64,000 bases of DNA from Frigidibacter sp. (GCF_030695035.1 NZ_JAUYTT010000008.1:620001-684000); one strand, 5' to 3'; shown: positions 53,086 to 62,992, numbered from the stretch's first letter. Notes: generated by a model not told the origin, from the letters alone. Translations and numbers: made by a program.

Positions 53086-54300
53086 TCAGCCTGCGGGCCT
53101 TCTGACGGTGATCTGGGTCACGTCACAGTTACCGCCCTGAAATGCTCCCGCGCAAGAGGCCAGATAGAGGTTCCACATGCGGCGAAAGCGGTCATCGAAG
53201 CCAAGCTGCGCCACCTCGTCCCAGCGGTCGTTGAAGCTGTCGTGCCAGCGGCGAAGGGTTTGGGCATAGCTCTGCCCGAACTCGAAACTGCCCGAGACTG
53301 ACAGCCCCGCCCGCTCCACCTCGCGGCGCAGCACGGAAGGTGACGGCAGCATCCCGCCCGGGAAGATGTGCTTCTGGATGAAATCAACGCCCTTGCGGTA
53401 GATCTCGAAGCGGCGGTCCTCCACCGTGATGATCTGCAGGCATGCCGCCCGCCCCGGCTTCAGCGCGCCCTTCAGCGTGTCGAAGTACACGGGCCAGTAT
53501 TTCTCCCCCACCGCCTCGAACATCTCGATGCTCCCGACACCGTCATATTGCCCGGCCTCGTCGCGGTAGTCCTGCAGCTTGATCTCCACCCGGTCGGCCA
53601 GCCCCGCCCGCGCGATCCGCGCGACGGCATAGTCGTGCTGCGCCTTGGAGATGGTGAGCCCGGTGACCCGCAGCCCCCGCTCGCCCGCCGCATATTCGGC
53701 AAAACCGCCCCAGCCGCAGCCGATCTCCAGCACATGCTCGCCGGGCTGCACATCCATGCGGTCGACAAGGCTTGCATATTTCGCCCGCTGCCCCGCCTCG
53801 AGGCTTTCCTGCCCGGTGGTGAAGAGGGCCGAGGAATAGGTCATCGAATCGTCGAGCCAGAGCCCGTAGAATGCGTTCCCCAGATCGTAGTGCGCCTCGA
53901 TATTCTTGCGGGCCTGCGCGCGGGTGTTGCGGCGGAACCAGTGGCGCAGCCCTTCCCAGGCGCGCACCAGCCGCATTCCCGGAAAGCCATCATAGATCTC
54001 GTCATTGCCGGCATGCAGCAGGTCCATGAAGGCCATGAGGTCGGGGCTGGTCCAGGCTCCATCCATATAGGCCTCGCAGAAGCCCAGATCGCCCTCGCGC
54101 ACCAGCCGGGCGAATATGTCGGGGTCATGCACACACAAGGTGGCCACCGGCCCCGGCGCGGCGCCGGTGGCGCGGAACACCCGCCCGTCGGGCAGCACGA
54201 AGTCCAGCCGGCCGCGCGCCATGCGGGTCGTGGCGTCGAACACATGCGAGAAATAGCGCGGCAGGCCGGTTTGCCCGGCCGTGGTTGTCAGATAGTCCAT
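53086..54300 (-). CDS. Cyclopropane-fatty-acyl-phospholipid synthase family SAM methyltransferase
   Basis: NIEAHYDLGNAFYGLWLDDSMTYSSALF; VLEIGCGWGGFAEYAA; FIQKHIFPGGMLPS. Confidence 0.95.
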   Translation of the reverse strand: MDYLTTTAGQTGLPRYFSHVFDATTRMARGRLDFVLPDGRVFRATGAAPGPVATLCVHDPDIFARLVREGDLGFCEAYMDGAWTSPDLMAFMDLLHAGNDEIYDGFPGMRLVRAWEGLRHWFRRNTRAQARKNIEAHYDLGNAFYGLWLDDSMTYSSALFTTGQESLEAGQRAKYASLVDRMDVQPGEHVLEIGCGWGGFAEYAAGERGLRVTGLTISKAQHDYAVARIARAGLADRVEIKLQDYRDEAGQYDGVGSIEMFEAVGEKYWPVYFDTLKGALKPGRAACLQIITVEDRRFEIYRKGVDFIQKHIFPGGMLPSPSVLRREVERAGLSVSGSFEFGQSYAQTLRRWHDSFNDRWDEVAQLGFDDRFRRMWNLYLASCAGAFQGGNCDVTQITVRRPAG

Positions 54301-54375
54301 GGTTCCCCCTGCGCGGATCAGTCTAGCCCGTTACCCGCGCGTTGCAATTCTGGTGATGCCCCAAGCCGCTTCCCG

Positions 54376-55788
54376 TCACTTGTCGCGGGCGGCATAGGCC
54401 GCCAGCGCCCGCTCTCGCCCCTCGGCCAGCGAGATCATCGGCTTCGGATAGCGCTGCTCCGGGCTCAGCTCCCAGGCCTTCGGGCAGGCTGCGAAGAAAT
54501 CGAGCGCCGTCTGCGGCGGGCTCTTCTGCCCCTCGGCAATCCAGCGGTTCCGGTAGGAGCGGTCCTCGTCGAACTTCTCGGCCTGCCCCTCGGGGTTGAA
54601 CACCCGGAAATAGGGCGCGGCATCGGGGCCGGAGCCTGCCACCCATTGCCAGCCCATCGCGTTCGAGGCGGGATCCCAGTCGATCAGGCACTCCTCGAAC
54701 CAGGCCAGCCCCAGCCGCCAGTCGGTCAGCAGATGCTTGGTCAGGTAGCTGGCCGCGATCATCCGGGCGCGGTTGTGCATGGTGCCGGTCACATACATCT
54801 CGCGCATCGCCGCATCGACGAAGGGCTCGCCGGTCATGCCGCGGCGCCAGCGCTCGGCGGCGTCACTGTCGCCGCGCCAGGGGAAGGCGTCCCAGCCCTC
54901 GCGCCAGTTCCGGCTGGCGATCTCGGGCGTGTGGTGCATCAGATGCGCGGCAAACTCGCGCCAGACCAGCTCCTTGAGGAAATGCTCCGCCCCCGCCGCA
55001 CCCTCGTGCAGCGCCCGCATCCCGCCATGCCAGATCGTGCGCGGCCCGATCTCGCCCCAGGTCAGGTTCTCGGACAGGCCCGAGGTCGCCGCGCGCCCCG
55101 GAAAGTCCCGCGCCTCGCGGTAGTCCTGCACCCGCGCGTCAAGAAACCCGTGCAGCCGGTCCAGCGCCCTTGCCTCGCCGACATGCGCGTGTTTCGCGAC
55201 GATCCCCGCCCCGCGCCGCATCGCCGCGCCAAGCGCCCAGTCTTCCAATCGGTCGCTGGCGGGCCAAGCCTCTGGCGCGCGCAGCGCCTTGGGCGGCGCG
55301 GCTGGCCCAGCCACATCGCGCCCCTTCACCGCCTTCCAGAACGGGGTATAGACCTTGTAGAACCCGCCCTGCCCCGTCTCCACCTCCCAGGGCTCGAACA
55401 GCAGCGCCCCGGCGAAACTCCGCGCCTCCAGCCCGTCGGCCTTCAACGCCGCCTTGACCTTGGTATCGCGCGCCTGCGCCGCCGGGTCATAGACCCGCTG
55501 CCACCAGACCGCCCCCGCACCGGTCTCGGCCACCAGCGCCCGCAACACCTCCAGCGCCGGCCCGCGCCGCAGGATCAGCCGGCTGCCGATCCCTTCCAGC
55601 GCCCGTGCATAGGCCGCGAGCCCTTCCCCGAGCCGCCATTTCGGCGCCGCGCCATAGGCCTCCGCCACCTCATCGAGCACGAAGATCGGGATCACCGCCC
55701 GCCCGCTCGTAGCCGCCTCCGCCAGCGCAGGATGGTCGGCAAGCCGCAGATCGCGGCGGACCCACAGGATCAGGGGGGTGTCGGTCAT
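54376..55788 (-). CDS. phrB: Deoxyribodipyrimidine photolyase / cryptochrome family
   Basis: LILWVRRDLRLADHPALAEA; MREMYVTGTMHNRARMIAASYLTKHLLTDWRLG; WQWVAGSGPDAAPYFRVFNP. Confidence 0.95.
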   Translation of the reverse strand: MTDTPLILWVRRDLRLADHPALAEAATSGRAVIPIFVLDEVAEAYGAAPKWRLGEGLAAYARALEGIGSRLILRRGPALEVLRALVAETGAGAVWWQRVYDPAAQARDTKVKAALKADGLEARSFAGALLFEPWEVETGQGGFYKVYTPFWKAVKGRDVAGPAAPPKALRAPEAWPASDRLEDWALGAAMRRGAGIVAKHAHVGEARALDRLHGFLDARVQDYREARDFPGRAATSGLSENLTWGEIGPRTIWHGGMRALHEGAAGAEHFLKELVWREFAAHLMHHTPEIASRNWREGWDAFPWRGDSDAAERWRRGMTGEPFVDAAMREMYVTGTMHNRARMIAASYLTKHLLTDWRLGLAWFEECLIDWDPASNAMGWQWVAGSGPDAAPYFRVFNPEGQAEKFDEDRSYRNRWIAEGQKSPPQTALDFFAACPKAWELSPEQRYPKPMISLAEGRERALAAYAARDK

Positions 55789-55942
55789 GGTCATCCTCAA
55801 GGCACGTCAAAGGCTTACGCCGGGACATAGCCCGCGGATCACTCGTGTTAACTTTGCTGCGCCGCCGCAGCGGGGTCAGACCTCAATCAAGCTATTGATA
55901 AGGGACCCTGGCTCTGATGCACTCCGCCCGCAGCATGAGGAG

Positions 55943-56406
55943 ATGAGCATGAGGATACCGAGGGCAATGACACTCATGGTCGCTTCGGCTTTCCTGGCAT
56001 CATGTGTCCAGACCATGATCCAGTCATCCCTCATGGTGGACGAGGATTACCTCACCGCAGTGACCCGCGAAGACCTTGTGGGAAAGGTCTCCGCGAAGGC
56101 CGAAGAACTAGGGGGGCCTGCAAGCTGATCAATACCAAGCGGCAGGTTCACATCTGCTCTCTCGCCACGGGGAATCCAGGCATGCAGCTTTCCATCGGCT
56201 ACACGCCAAATGGCGCTTACATGATCTCCGTTGAGTCCACGCGTGTCCACTGGCTGCCCCCGCGCGAGCGAGACGTCCACGCGGGGCGCTACCTGACAGA
56301 CCTGCAGTACAACCTTGAAGGCTGGATGCGGTCGCTGCTGCCGCCCGAGGCAATCATCGAAACAACGCGATACTACCCCGGCTACGACACCCGCCAAGGC
56401 TTCTGA
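55943..56406 (+). pseudogene. Small lipoprotein-like/hypothetical secreted protein split by a frameshift in a six-G run (56111-56116)
   Basis: Frame 1: MSMRIPRAMTLMVASAFLASCVQ...AKAEELGG; frame 2 continues ACKLINTKRQVHICSLATGNPGMQLSIGYTPNGAYMIS...GYDTRQGF; one extra G restores a single ORF. Confidence 0.65.
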
Positions 56407-56508
56407 TCCTGCCGGGCTTTCCGTTGCAGGACAGCACCTATCCGGACGGTCCTCGGCATCCCACCGCGCCACCCCTGCCCCCGGATCACTCCCTTACCCT
56501 TTGCCTTT

Positions 56509-56592
56509 CCCAAATATCCTCGGGGAGGTTTCTCAAGGAGGGGCCGAGGCCCCTCCTTGAGCGAGGGGGCGCGGGGGAGCAGGCTCCCCCGC
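56509..56592 (-). repeat. Copy 4 of the structured repeat: CCAAATATCCTCGGGG plus two perfect hairpins, downstream of the aminotransferase gene
   Basis: CTCAAGGAGGGGCC/GGCCCCTCCTTGAG (56532-56561) and GCGGGGGAGC-AG-GCTCCCCCGC (56571-56592). Confidence 0.8.
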
Positions 56593-56594
56593 TT

Positions 56595-57824
56595 CTACAG
56601 CACCGCGTCCAGCGCCCCCATCACCCGCGAAACCTCCTCCGCCGTGGTGTAATGCACGAAGGACAGCCGCAGCACCCCGCGGCCCAGATCCACCCCCATC
56701 GCCGTCAGCGGCCGCACCGCGTAGAAATCCCCCGCGCCGCAGCCGATGCCGTGTTCCGCCAGTGCCACCGCCACCGGCTCCGCCGGGCGGTCCAGCGCAA
56801 TGGCCACGGTCGGCGCCCGGCGCGCGGCATCGCGGGGCCCGAGCAGCCGCAGGTCGTTGCGGGCCGCCAGATGGTCCAGCAGCGGTTGCAGCAGCGCCGC
56901 CTCATGCGCGCGGATCAGGTCATGCACGGCGGCGCCGCGGCGGGCGGCATCCGGCTCGGGCGCGAAATGATGGGCGTGGAGCGCGTCGAAATAGTCCACG
57001 ATCCCGGCGCAGGCGGCGATCTGGGCATGGTCCGGCCCGGCGGGGGTAAAGCGCTTGTAGAGCGCCTCGCCGTTGAAATAGTGGCCCTGGTTGGGCAGCT
57101 TGAAGCCGAGCTCGCGGCGGATCACCATGATGCCCTGATGGGGGCCGTAAACCTTGTAGGCCGAGAAGAGGTAAATGTCGGCCCCAAGCGCCCCCACATC
57201 GGGCAGCCCGTGCGGCGCATAGCTGACCCCGTCCACGCAGGCAAAGGCCCCGGCTTCATGGGCCATGGCCACGATCTCGGCCACCGGGTTGATCTCGGCC
57301 ACCACGTTGGAACAATGCGGGAAGCAGACCAGCCGCACCCGCCCGTCGGCCAGCAGCGGCGCCAGCGCGGCGGGGTCGAGATGCCCGGTCTCCGGGTCGA
57401 TCTGCCACTCGCGGACCTCGATCCCCTCTTCCCCCAGCCGCCGCCACGGCCCGCTATTCGCCTCATGGTCCTGATTGGTCACCACGATCGCCGCCCCCGG
57501 CTCCAGCCCGCGCAGGAAGGCTTGCGCCAGCACATAGGTGTTGGCGGTGGTCGAGGGGCCGAAGCTCACCTCCTCGGTCGCCACCCCCAGCATCGCCGCC
57601 ATCCGGGCGCGGGCCTCGTCCATCTCGGCGCCGCCAAGGGTCGAGGGGGAATAGGGCGCGTAGGGCTGCACTTTCCTCTCACGATAGAACCGAGTCAGCC
57701 GGTCGATCACCGGGGCGCAGGCATAGCTGCCACCGGCATTCTCGAAGAAGGCCAGCCCCGCCAGCGAGGGTTCGGCAAAGGCCGGAAACTGGGCGCGGAC
57801 GAAATCGGTATCCAGAACGGTCAT
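56595..57824 (-). CDS. Class V aminotransferase / cysteine desulfurase-like protein
   Basis: MTVLDTDFVRAQFPAFAEPSLAGLAFFENAGGSYACAPVIDRL; DIYLFSAYKVYGPHQGIMVIRRE (PLP Lys). Confidence 0.9.
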   Translation of the reverse strand: MTVLDTDFVRAQFPAFAEPSLAGLAFFENAGGSYACAPVIDRLTRFYRERKVQPYAPYSPSTLGGAEMDEARARMAAMLGVATEEVSFGPSTTANTYVLAQAFLRGLEPGAAIVVTNQDHEANSGPWRRLGEEGIEVREWQIDPETGHLDPAALAPLLADGRVRLVCFPHCSNVVAEINPVAEIVAMAHEAGAFACVDGVSYAPHGLPDVGALGADIYLFSAYKVYGPHQGIMVIRRELGFKLPNQGHYFNGEALYKRFTPAGPDHAQIAACAGIVDYFDALHAHHFAPEPDAARRGAAVHDLIRAHEAALLQPLLDHLAARNDLRLLGPRDAARRAPTVAIALDRPAEPVAVALAEHGIGCGAGDFYAVRPLTAMGVDLGRGVLRLSFVHYTTAEEVSRVMGALDAVL

Positions 57825-57847
57825 GGCGGGTCCCCTTGCAAACTGAA

Positions 57848-57874
57848 CGGGGCCCCGCCTGAGACGGGGCCCCG
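57848..57874 (-). terminator. GC-rich terminator-like hairpin downstream of the BCCT transporter gene
   Basis: CGGGGCCCCG-CCTGAGA-CGGGGCCCCG; tail is weakly T-rich. Confidence 0.5.
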
Positions 57875-57918
57875 ATGTTGGGACGAAACCTAGACCGCGC
57901 GCCCGCGGATTGGCAAGC

Positions 57919-59556
57919 TCAGGCCAGCTTTGCTGGCGCGTCCAGTTCCGACCGCAGCCCCTGCACGATGGTGTAGCACAGCGCCAGCAGCACCAGCGTG
58001 AACGGCAACCCGGTGGAGATCACCATGGATTGCAGCGCCGCGAGGCCCCCGCCAAGCAGCAGCACGATGGCGACCGCGCCCTCGAAGCAGGCCCAGAACA
58101 CCCGCTGCGCCGCGGGGGCATCGACCTTGCCGCCCGAGGTGATGGTGTCGATGACAAGGCTGCCCGAGTCCGACGAGGTCACGAAGAACACCACCACCAA
58201 CACGATGCCGATGATCGAGGTCAGCCCAGCCAGCGGCAGCGCGTCCAGCATCTTGAACAGCTGCAGCGGCAGATCGGCCTCTTGCGCGGCGGTATAGGCA
58301 TCCGCCACCACCTGTTGCAGGGCCGCGCCGCCAAAGACGCTCATCCACAGCACGCAGACAAGGCTGGGGATCAGCAGCACCGAGATCAGGAACTCGCGCA
58401 CCGTGCGGCCGCGGCTGACGCGGGCGATGAACATGCCCACGAAGGGCGACCAGCTGATCCACCAGGCCCAGTAGAAGGCCGTCCAGCCCTGCACGAAGTT
58501 GGTGTCGGTGCGGCCCACGGGGTTCGACAGCGCGGGCAGGTAGACGAAGTAAGCGCCAAGGCTGTCGAAGAAGCCAGCCAGCAGCGCCAGCGTCGGGCCG
58601 GTCAGCAACACGAACAGCAACAGGATGATGGCGAGGCCCATGTTGATCTCGGACAGGCGCTTCACGCCGCCCTCCAGCCCGCGCAGTACCGAAACCAGCG
58701 CAATCGCCGTGATGCCGGAGATCAGCAGCACCTCGGTCACCGGACCGATGGGCAGGCCAAAGACGGCATTGAGGCCGGCATTCGCTTGCGTCGCCCCGAA
58801 GCCAAGCGAGGTGGCGAGGCCGAACAGCGTGGCAAACACCGCGAGGATGTCGATCACATGCCCCGGCCAGCCCCAGACCCGGTCCCCCAGCAGCGGGTGG
58901 AAGGCGGATCGGATGGTCAGCGGCAGGCCCTTGTTGTAGCTGAACAGCGCCAGTGCAAGGCCGACGACGGCGTAAATCGCCCAAGGGTGCAGGCCCCAAT
59001 GGAAGATCGTCGCCGCCATCCCCAGCCGCATCGAGGCCTCGGCATCACCCTCGGCCCCGCCAAGCGGAGCCCAGTCGGTGCGCAGGCCATCCTCACCCAC
59101 CGTCACGCCGCCAAAGGACGAGGTGAAGTGGCTCAGCGGCTCTGACACGCCGTAGAACATCAGGCCAATGCCCATGCCCGCGGCAAACAGCATCGCGAAC
59201 CAGCCGACATAGCCGAAGTCCGGCGTCGCATCCGGCCCGCCAAGGCGGATCTTGCCCCAGGGGGACACGATCAGTGCGAGGCAGAAGATCACGAAGATGT
59301 TGGCGGCGGTCAGGAAGAACCAGTCGAAGCGATGGGTGACGGCGGCAAAGAGCATGTCGAACACCCCCGCCGCCTGCTCCGGCAGCGCCAGCGTGTAGAA
59401 GACGAAGGCCACGACGGCGAGGCCAGAGATTGCGAAGACGGGGTTGTGCACGTCAAACCCGATCGGGCCGACAGAGCCGGTGACATTGTCCTGCCCCAGT
59501 TCGTAGTCAGTATCGATAGGGCTGGGAACGGGCTCTGGAAGGCCTTGATCGGTCAT
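57919..59556 (-). CDS. BCCT family (betaine/carnitine/choline) transporter
   Basis: GMGIGLMFYGVSEPLSHF; WAIYAVVGLALALFSYNKGLPLTIRSAFHPLLG; TFYWAWWISWSPFVGMFIARVSRGRTVREF. Confidence 0.96.
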   Translation of the reverse strand: MTDQGLPEPVPSPIDTDYELGQDNVTGSVGPIGFDVHNPVFAISGLAVVAFVFYTLALPEQAAGVFDMLFAAVTHRFDWFFLTAANIFVIFCLALIVSPWGKIRLGGPDATPDFGYVGWFAMLFAAGMGIGLMFYGVSEPLSHFTSSFGGVTVGEDGLRTDWAPLGGAEGDAEASMRLGMAATIFHWGLHPWAIYAVVGLALALFSYNKGLPLTIRSAFHPLLGDRVWGWPGHVIDILAVFATLFGLATSLGFGATQANAGLNAVFGLPIGPVTEVLLISGITAIALVSVLRGLEGGVKRLSEINMGLAIILLLFVLLTGPTLALLAGFFDSLGAYFVYLPALSNPVGRTDTNFVQGWTAFYWAWWISWSPFVGMFIARVSRGRTVREFLISVLLIPSLVCVLWMSVFGGAALQQVVADAYTAAQEADLPLQLFKMLDALPLAGLTSIIGIVLVVVFFVTSSDSGSLVIDTITSGGKVDAPAAQRVFWACFEGAVAIVLLLGGGLAALQSMVISTGLPFTLVLLALCYTIVQGLRSELDAPAKLA

Positions 59557-59807
59557 GAAAATCCTTTGGTTCGGGCTTGGTCTGCGACGGCAGCGCATGG
59601 GCTGCGGACGCAAGCTTGCCCGCTGTCACGGGCGTGGGACTGTGGCCAGGGCACGGGCTGAAACGCAGCGCTGCGGCCAAATACGACATTTACGTCGCTT
59701 TCAGCCTATACCTACGGAATCGTGAAGATGCAACCGCTGCAGCCGGCATGGCTGCGTCCCACCCTGTGCAGACTGGTTCCCGGCGCGATCACGGCACCCC
59801 AAAAAGC

Positions 59808-59837
59808 AAATGGCCGCCCATTCCGGGGCGGCCATTT
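59808..59837 (-). terminator. Terminator downstream of the DUF475 gene
   Basis: AAATGGCCGCCC-loop-GGGGCGGCCATTT; minus-strand tail GCTTTTTGG. Confidence 0.7.
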
Positions 59838-59869
59838 CCATCTCTCACATCAAGCGCGCAAGCGAGCTC

Positions 59870-60949
59870 TCAGCCCTCGGCAAGCTCGGCGCCATCAGGG
59901 TTCGCCCGGTTCCAGCGGATCGAGGACCACAGCGCGATGCCGATCAGCGCCGCACCGCCAAGGCCGGTGATGACCTCGGGGACGTGGTAGATCGTCTGCA
60001 CATACATGATCACCGACAGGATCAGGATCGCGTAGAAGGCCCCGTGCTCCAGATAGCGGTACTGCGCCAGCGTGCCCTTCTCCACCAGCATGATGGTCAT
60101 CGAGCGCACATACATCGCGCCGATACCCAGACCGATAGCGATGATGAACAGGTTCTGCGTCAGCGCGAAGGCCCCGATCACACCGTCGAACGAGAACGAA
60201 GCGTCGAGCACTTCCAGATACAGGAACGCGCCAAGGCCGCCGCGCGCCGCGCCCGCCATCGCCTCTTCGTTCTTGTCCAGCATCCCGCCCAGAACCTCGA
60301 CCAGCAGGAAGGTCAGCAAACCCCAGATCGCCGCGCTGATGAAGACGCTGGCATAGGCCGGCTCTACCAGCCGCGAGAAGACCAGCATGATGACCAGCAC
60401 CACCGCGATCTCGATCCCGCGGATCGAGGAATAGCGCGAGGCCCAATCCTCGATAGAGGCGACCCAGTGGATGTCCTTCTCGTGGTCGAAGAAGAAGTTC
60501 AGCGCGACCATCATCAGGAAGGTGCCGCCAAAGGCCGCGATCGGCAGATGCGCGTCATGCATGATCGCCGCATATTGCTCGGGCTGCGAGGCGGCCAGCA
60601 CGATCGCCTGCCAGGGGCCGATCTTGGCCGCGATTACCACGATCAGCACGGGGAACAGGATCCGCATCCCGAACACCGCGATCAAGATGCCCCAGGTCAG
60701 GAAGCGCTGCTGCCAGACCGGCGTCATTTCCTTGAGCTTGTTGGCGTTGACGATGGCGTTGTCGAAGGAGAGCGAGATTTCCAGCACCGCCAGCACGCAG
60801 ACGATGAAGAACACCTTCAGCGCGCCGCCGATGGTATGCTCGGACGTGAAGCCCAGCCACAGGCCAAGGCCGAGGCCCACCACCGTGACGATGAAGGCCC
60901 ATTTGAAATAGCCAAGGGTGGAGGTGTGGGTGATGGGTTGCACGTTCAT
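59870..60949 (-). CDS. DUF475 / TerC-like integral membrane protein
   Basis: EISLSFDNAIVNANKLKEMTPVWQQRFLTWGILIAVFGMR...SFSFDGVIGAFALTQNLFIIAIGLGIGAMYVRSMTIMLVEKG. Confidence 0.9.
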   Translation of the reverse strand: MNVQPITHTSTLGYFKWAFIVTVVGLGLGLWLGFTSEHTIGGALKVFFIVCVLAVLEISLSFDNAIVNANKLKEMTPVWQQRFLTWGILIAVFGMRILFPVLIVVIAAKIGPWQAIVLAASQPEQYAAIMHDAHLPIAAFGGTFLMMVALNFFFDHEKDIHWVASIEDWASRYSSIRGIEIAVVLVIMLVFSRLVEPAYASVFISAAIWGLLTFLLVEVLGGMLDKNEEAMAGAARGGLGAFLYLEVLDASFSFDGVIGAFALTQNLFIIAIGLGIGAMYVRSMTIMLVEKGTLAQYRYLEHGAFYAILILSVIMYVQTIYHVPEVITGLGGAALIGIALWSSIRWNRANPDGAELAEG

Positions 60950-61253
60950 GCCAGCCACCCTGCGATGGGTGTGCGAACGGTGCGCGCAGCGATGCGCGAA
61001 GAAATCAGTATCATGAAACAGGGTTCCGTCGGCTTTGCATCATAGGTGGCGCCGACATCACGAGAGCGCCGCAAACTCTCGCCAGAGGGGCCCGGTCACC
61101 GATACACGCCCCTGCCCTTACAGGAGGCGTGAGATGCACATAACGTAAATTTGAGCCGCGTCAACTGCGCGCAGCTAAGGCCCCGCACATGGCAGGGCCC
61201 TGCGACGGTTTTGCAACGGGCCGGGTGAGCGAAAGGGGCTGTCGCCCCGGTCC

Positions 61254-62495
61254 TTAGCCCGGGATCGCCTCATAGGCGGCGCGTTGCCGCGCGGTCCAGC
61301 GCACATGGATGCGGTGGCCGGTTTCCAACTCGGTCTCCTCCAGCACCACATTCTCGCGGTGCAGATAGGCGCGGGCGCGGCCCTCCTCGAAGCCAAGGTG
61401 CAGGACGGCCTCGGTCCGCTCCTCATCCAGCACCGAGCCGATGGCGGCCAGCAGCGAGTCGAGCCCGTCGCCGGTCAGCGCGGAAACGGCATGAACCCCC
61501 GGCGTGCGGGCATCGGTGGCCAGCAGCGCGGCGCGCATGTCGGGGCCGAGCATGTCGATCTTGTTCCAGACCTCGAACATCGGCACATCCTCGTCCACCC
61601 CCAGGCTTTCGAGGATCTCGCCGACATCCGCCGCCTGTTCCTCGGTCTCGGGATGGGCGATGTCGCGGACATGCAGGATCAGGTCCGCCTCCAGCACCTC
61701 TTCCAGCGTGGCGCGGAAGGCGGCGACCAGCTGCGTCGGCAGGTCAGAGATGAAACCCACCGTGTCGGACAGGATCACCTTCTTGCCGGAGGGCAGCACG
61801 AGGCCCCGCATCGTGGGGTCGAGCGTGGCGAACAGCATGTCCTTGGCCAGAACCTCGGCCCCGGTCATCTTGTTGAACAGCGTTGACTTGCCAGCGTTGG
61901 TATAGCCGACCAGCGCCACCACCGGGAACGGCACCTTGCGGCGCGCGGCGCGGTGCAGCTCGCGCGTGCGGACCACCTTGCCAAGCTGGCGGCGGATCTT
62001 CACCACCTCTTCGTCGATGGCGCGGCGGTCAGCCTCGATCTGCGTCTCACCCGGGCCGCCGACAAAGCCAAGCCCGCCGCGCTGGCGTTCAAGGTGGGTC
62101 CAGGCGCGGACCAGCCGCGTGCGCTGATAGTTCAGCGCGGCCAGTTCCACCTGCAAGACACCCTCCCGGGTGCGGGCGCGGTCGGCGAAGATTTCCAGGA
62201 TCAGCCCGGTCCGGTCCAGAAGTTTCACCTTCCAGGCCTTTTCCAGATTGCGCTGCTGCACGGGGCTGACAGGGCCATCGACCAGCACAAGGTCAACCTC
62301 GGCCTCGGCCATCCGCGCCTTCAGTTCATCGACCTTGCCGGTGCCGAACAGCAGGCCCGGCTGCGCGCGCGGCAGGCGCACGACTTCGGCCCCGACAACC
62401 TCGAGATCCGGCAGCGCGATGGCCAGCGCAACGGCTTCGGCCAGTGCCAGCTCCGGCTCGCGCCGGGACCGCACATGGCCGGGGCCGGACTTCAT
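61254..62495 (-). CDS. hflX: GTPase HflX (ATG start given; a more upstream non-ATG start at 62555 is possible)
   Basis: GYTNAGKSTLFNKMTGAEVLAKDMLFATLDPTMRG; next to hfq. Confidence 0.95.
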   Translation of the reverse strand: MKSGPGHVRSRREPELALAEAVALAIALPDLEVVGAEVVRLPRAQPGLLFGTGKVDELKARMAEAEVDLVLVDGPVSPVQQRNLEKAWKVKLLDRTGLILEIFADRARTREGVLQVELAALNYQRTRLVRAWTHLERQRGGLGFVGGPGETQIEADRRAIDEEVVKIRRQLGKVVRTRELHRAARRKVPFPVVALVGYTNAGKSTLFNKMTGAEVLAKDMLFATLDPTMRGLVLPSGKKVILSDTVGFISDLPTQLVAAFRATLEEVLEADLILHVRDIAHPETEEQAADVGEILESLGVDEDVPMFEVWNKIDMLGPDMRAALLATDARTPGVHAVSALTGDGLDSLLAAIGSVLDEERTEAVLHLGFEEGRARAYLHRENVVLEETELETGHRIHVRWTARQRAAYEAIPG

Positions 62496-62551
62496 GTCCG
62501 GATGAAGGACAAAGGCCCGTGTGGGCCGGTCCTTGACGATATTGAGATCGG

Positions 62552-62785
62552 TCAGTCTTCACCCTCGTACAGCGAGATCGCCTGGCCGGGCATGATCGTG
62601 GAAATGGCATGCTTGTAGACCAGTTGCGACTGGCCATCCCGGCGAAGGAGCACGCAGAAATTGTCGAACCAGGTGATGACGCCCTGCAGCTTGACACCGT
62701 TGATCAGGAAGATCGTCACCGGGACCTTGGTCTTGCGGACATGGTTGAGGAAGGCGTCCTGCAGGTTCTGTTTGTCGGCGGCCAT
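62552..62785 (-). CDS. hfq: RNA chaperone Hfq
   Basis: [58 protein letters not shown]. Confidence 0.98.
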   Translation of the reverse strand: MAADKQNLQDAFLNHVRKTKVPVTIFLINGVKLQGVITWFDNFCVLLRRDGQSQLVYKHAISTIMPGQAISLYEGED

Positions 62786-62992
62786 TCTTGTTTTGCCTTT
62801 TTTGCCTTGGGTTTCAGTCGCGCGTCTTGCCCCCCAGAGCTGCGACAGCAGAAACGCAAGCCTGGATCTGACAAAGTATGATGCGGCTTTCCGGCAGTTT
62901 CCACCCGAAAATGTCCCGATGTGGCCATCTTGCCGCAGATGCAGCCTGTAATGCTGCTTCTGCGCCGCAGTTTGCGTCGAGCACGGGGGCGA

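Noticed and set aside
53368-55830. 820-aa plus-strand ORF opposite cfa and photolyase
   Set aside because: Antisense composition artefact. The same reasoning applies to other long antisense ORFs such as 6962-8554, 9370-11670, 16876-18675, 26716-28548 and 43911-45683.
59870-60949. Calling the DUF475 protein part of a ter tellurium-resistance operon
   Set aside because: No TerZ/TerD/TerB-type genes are nearby. Only a TerC-like membrane architecture is seen, so it is left as DUF475/TerC-like.
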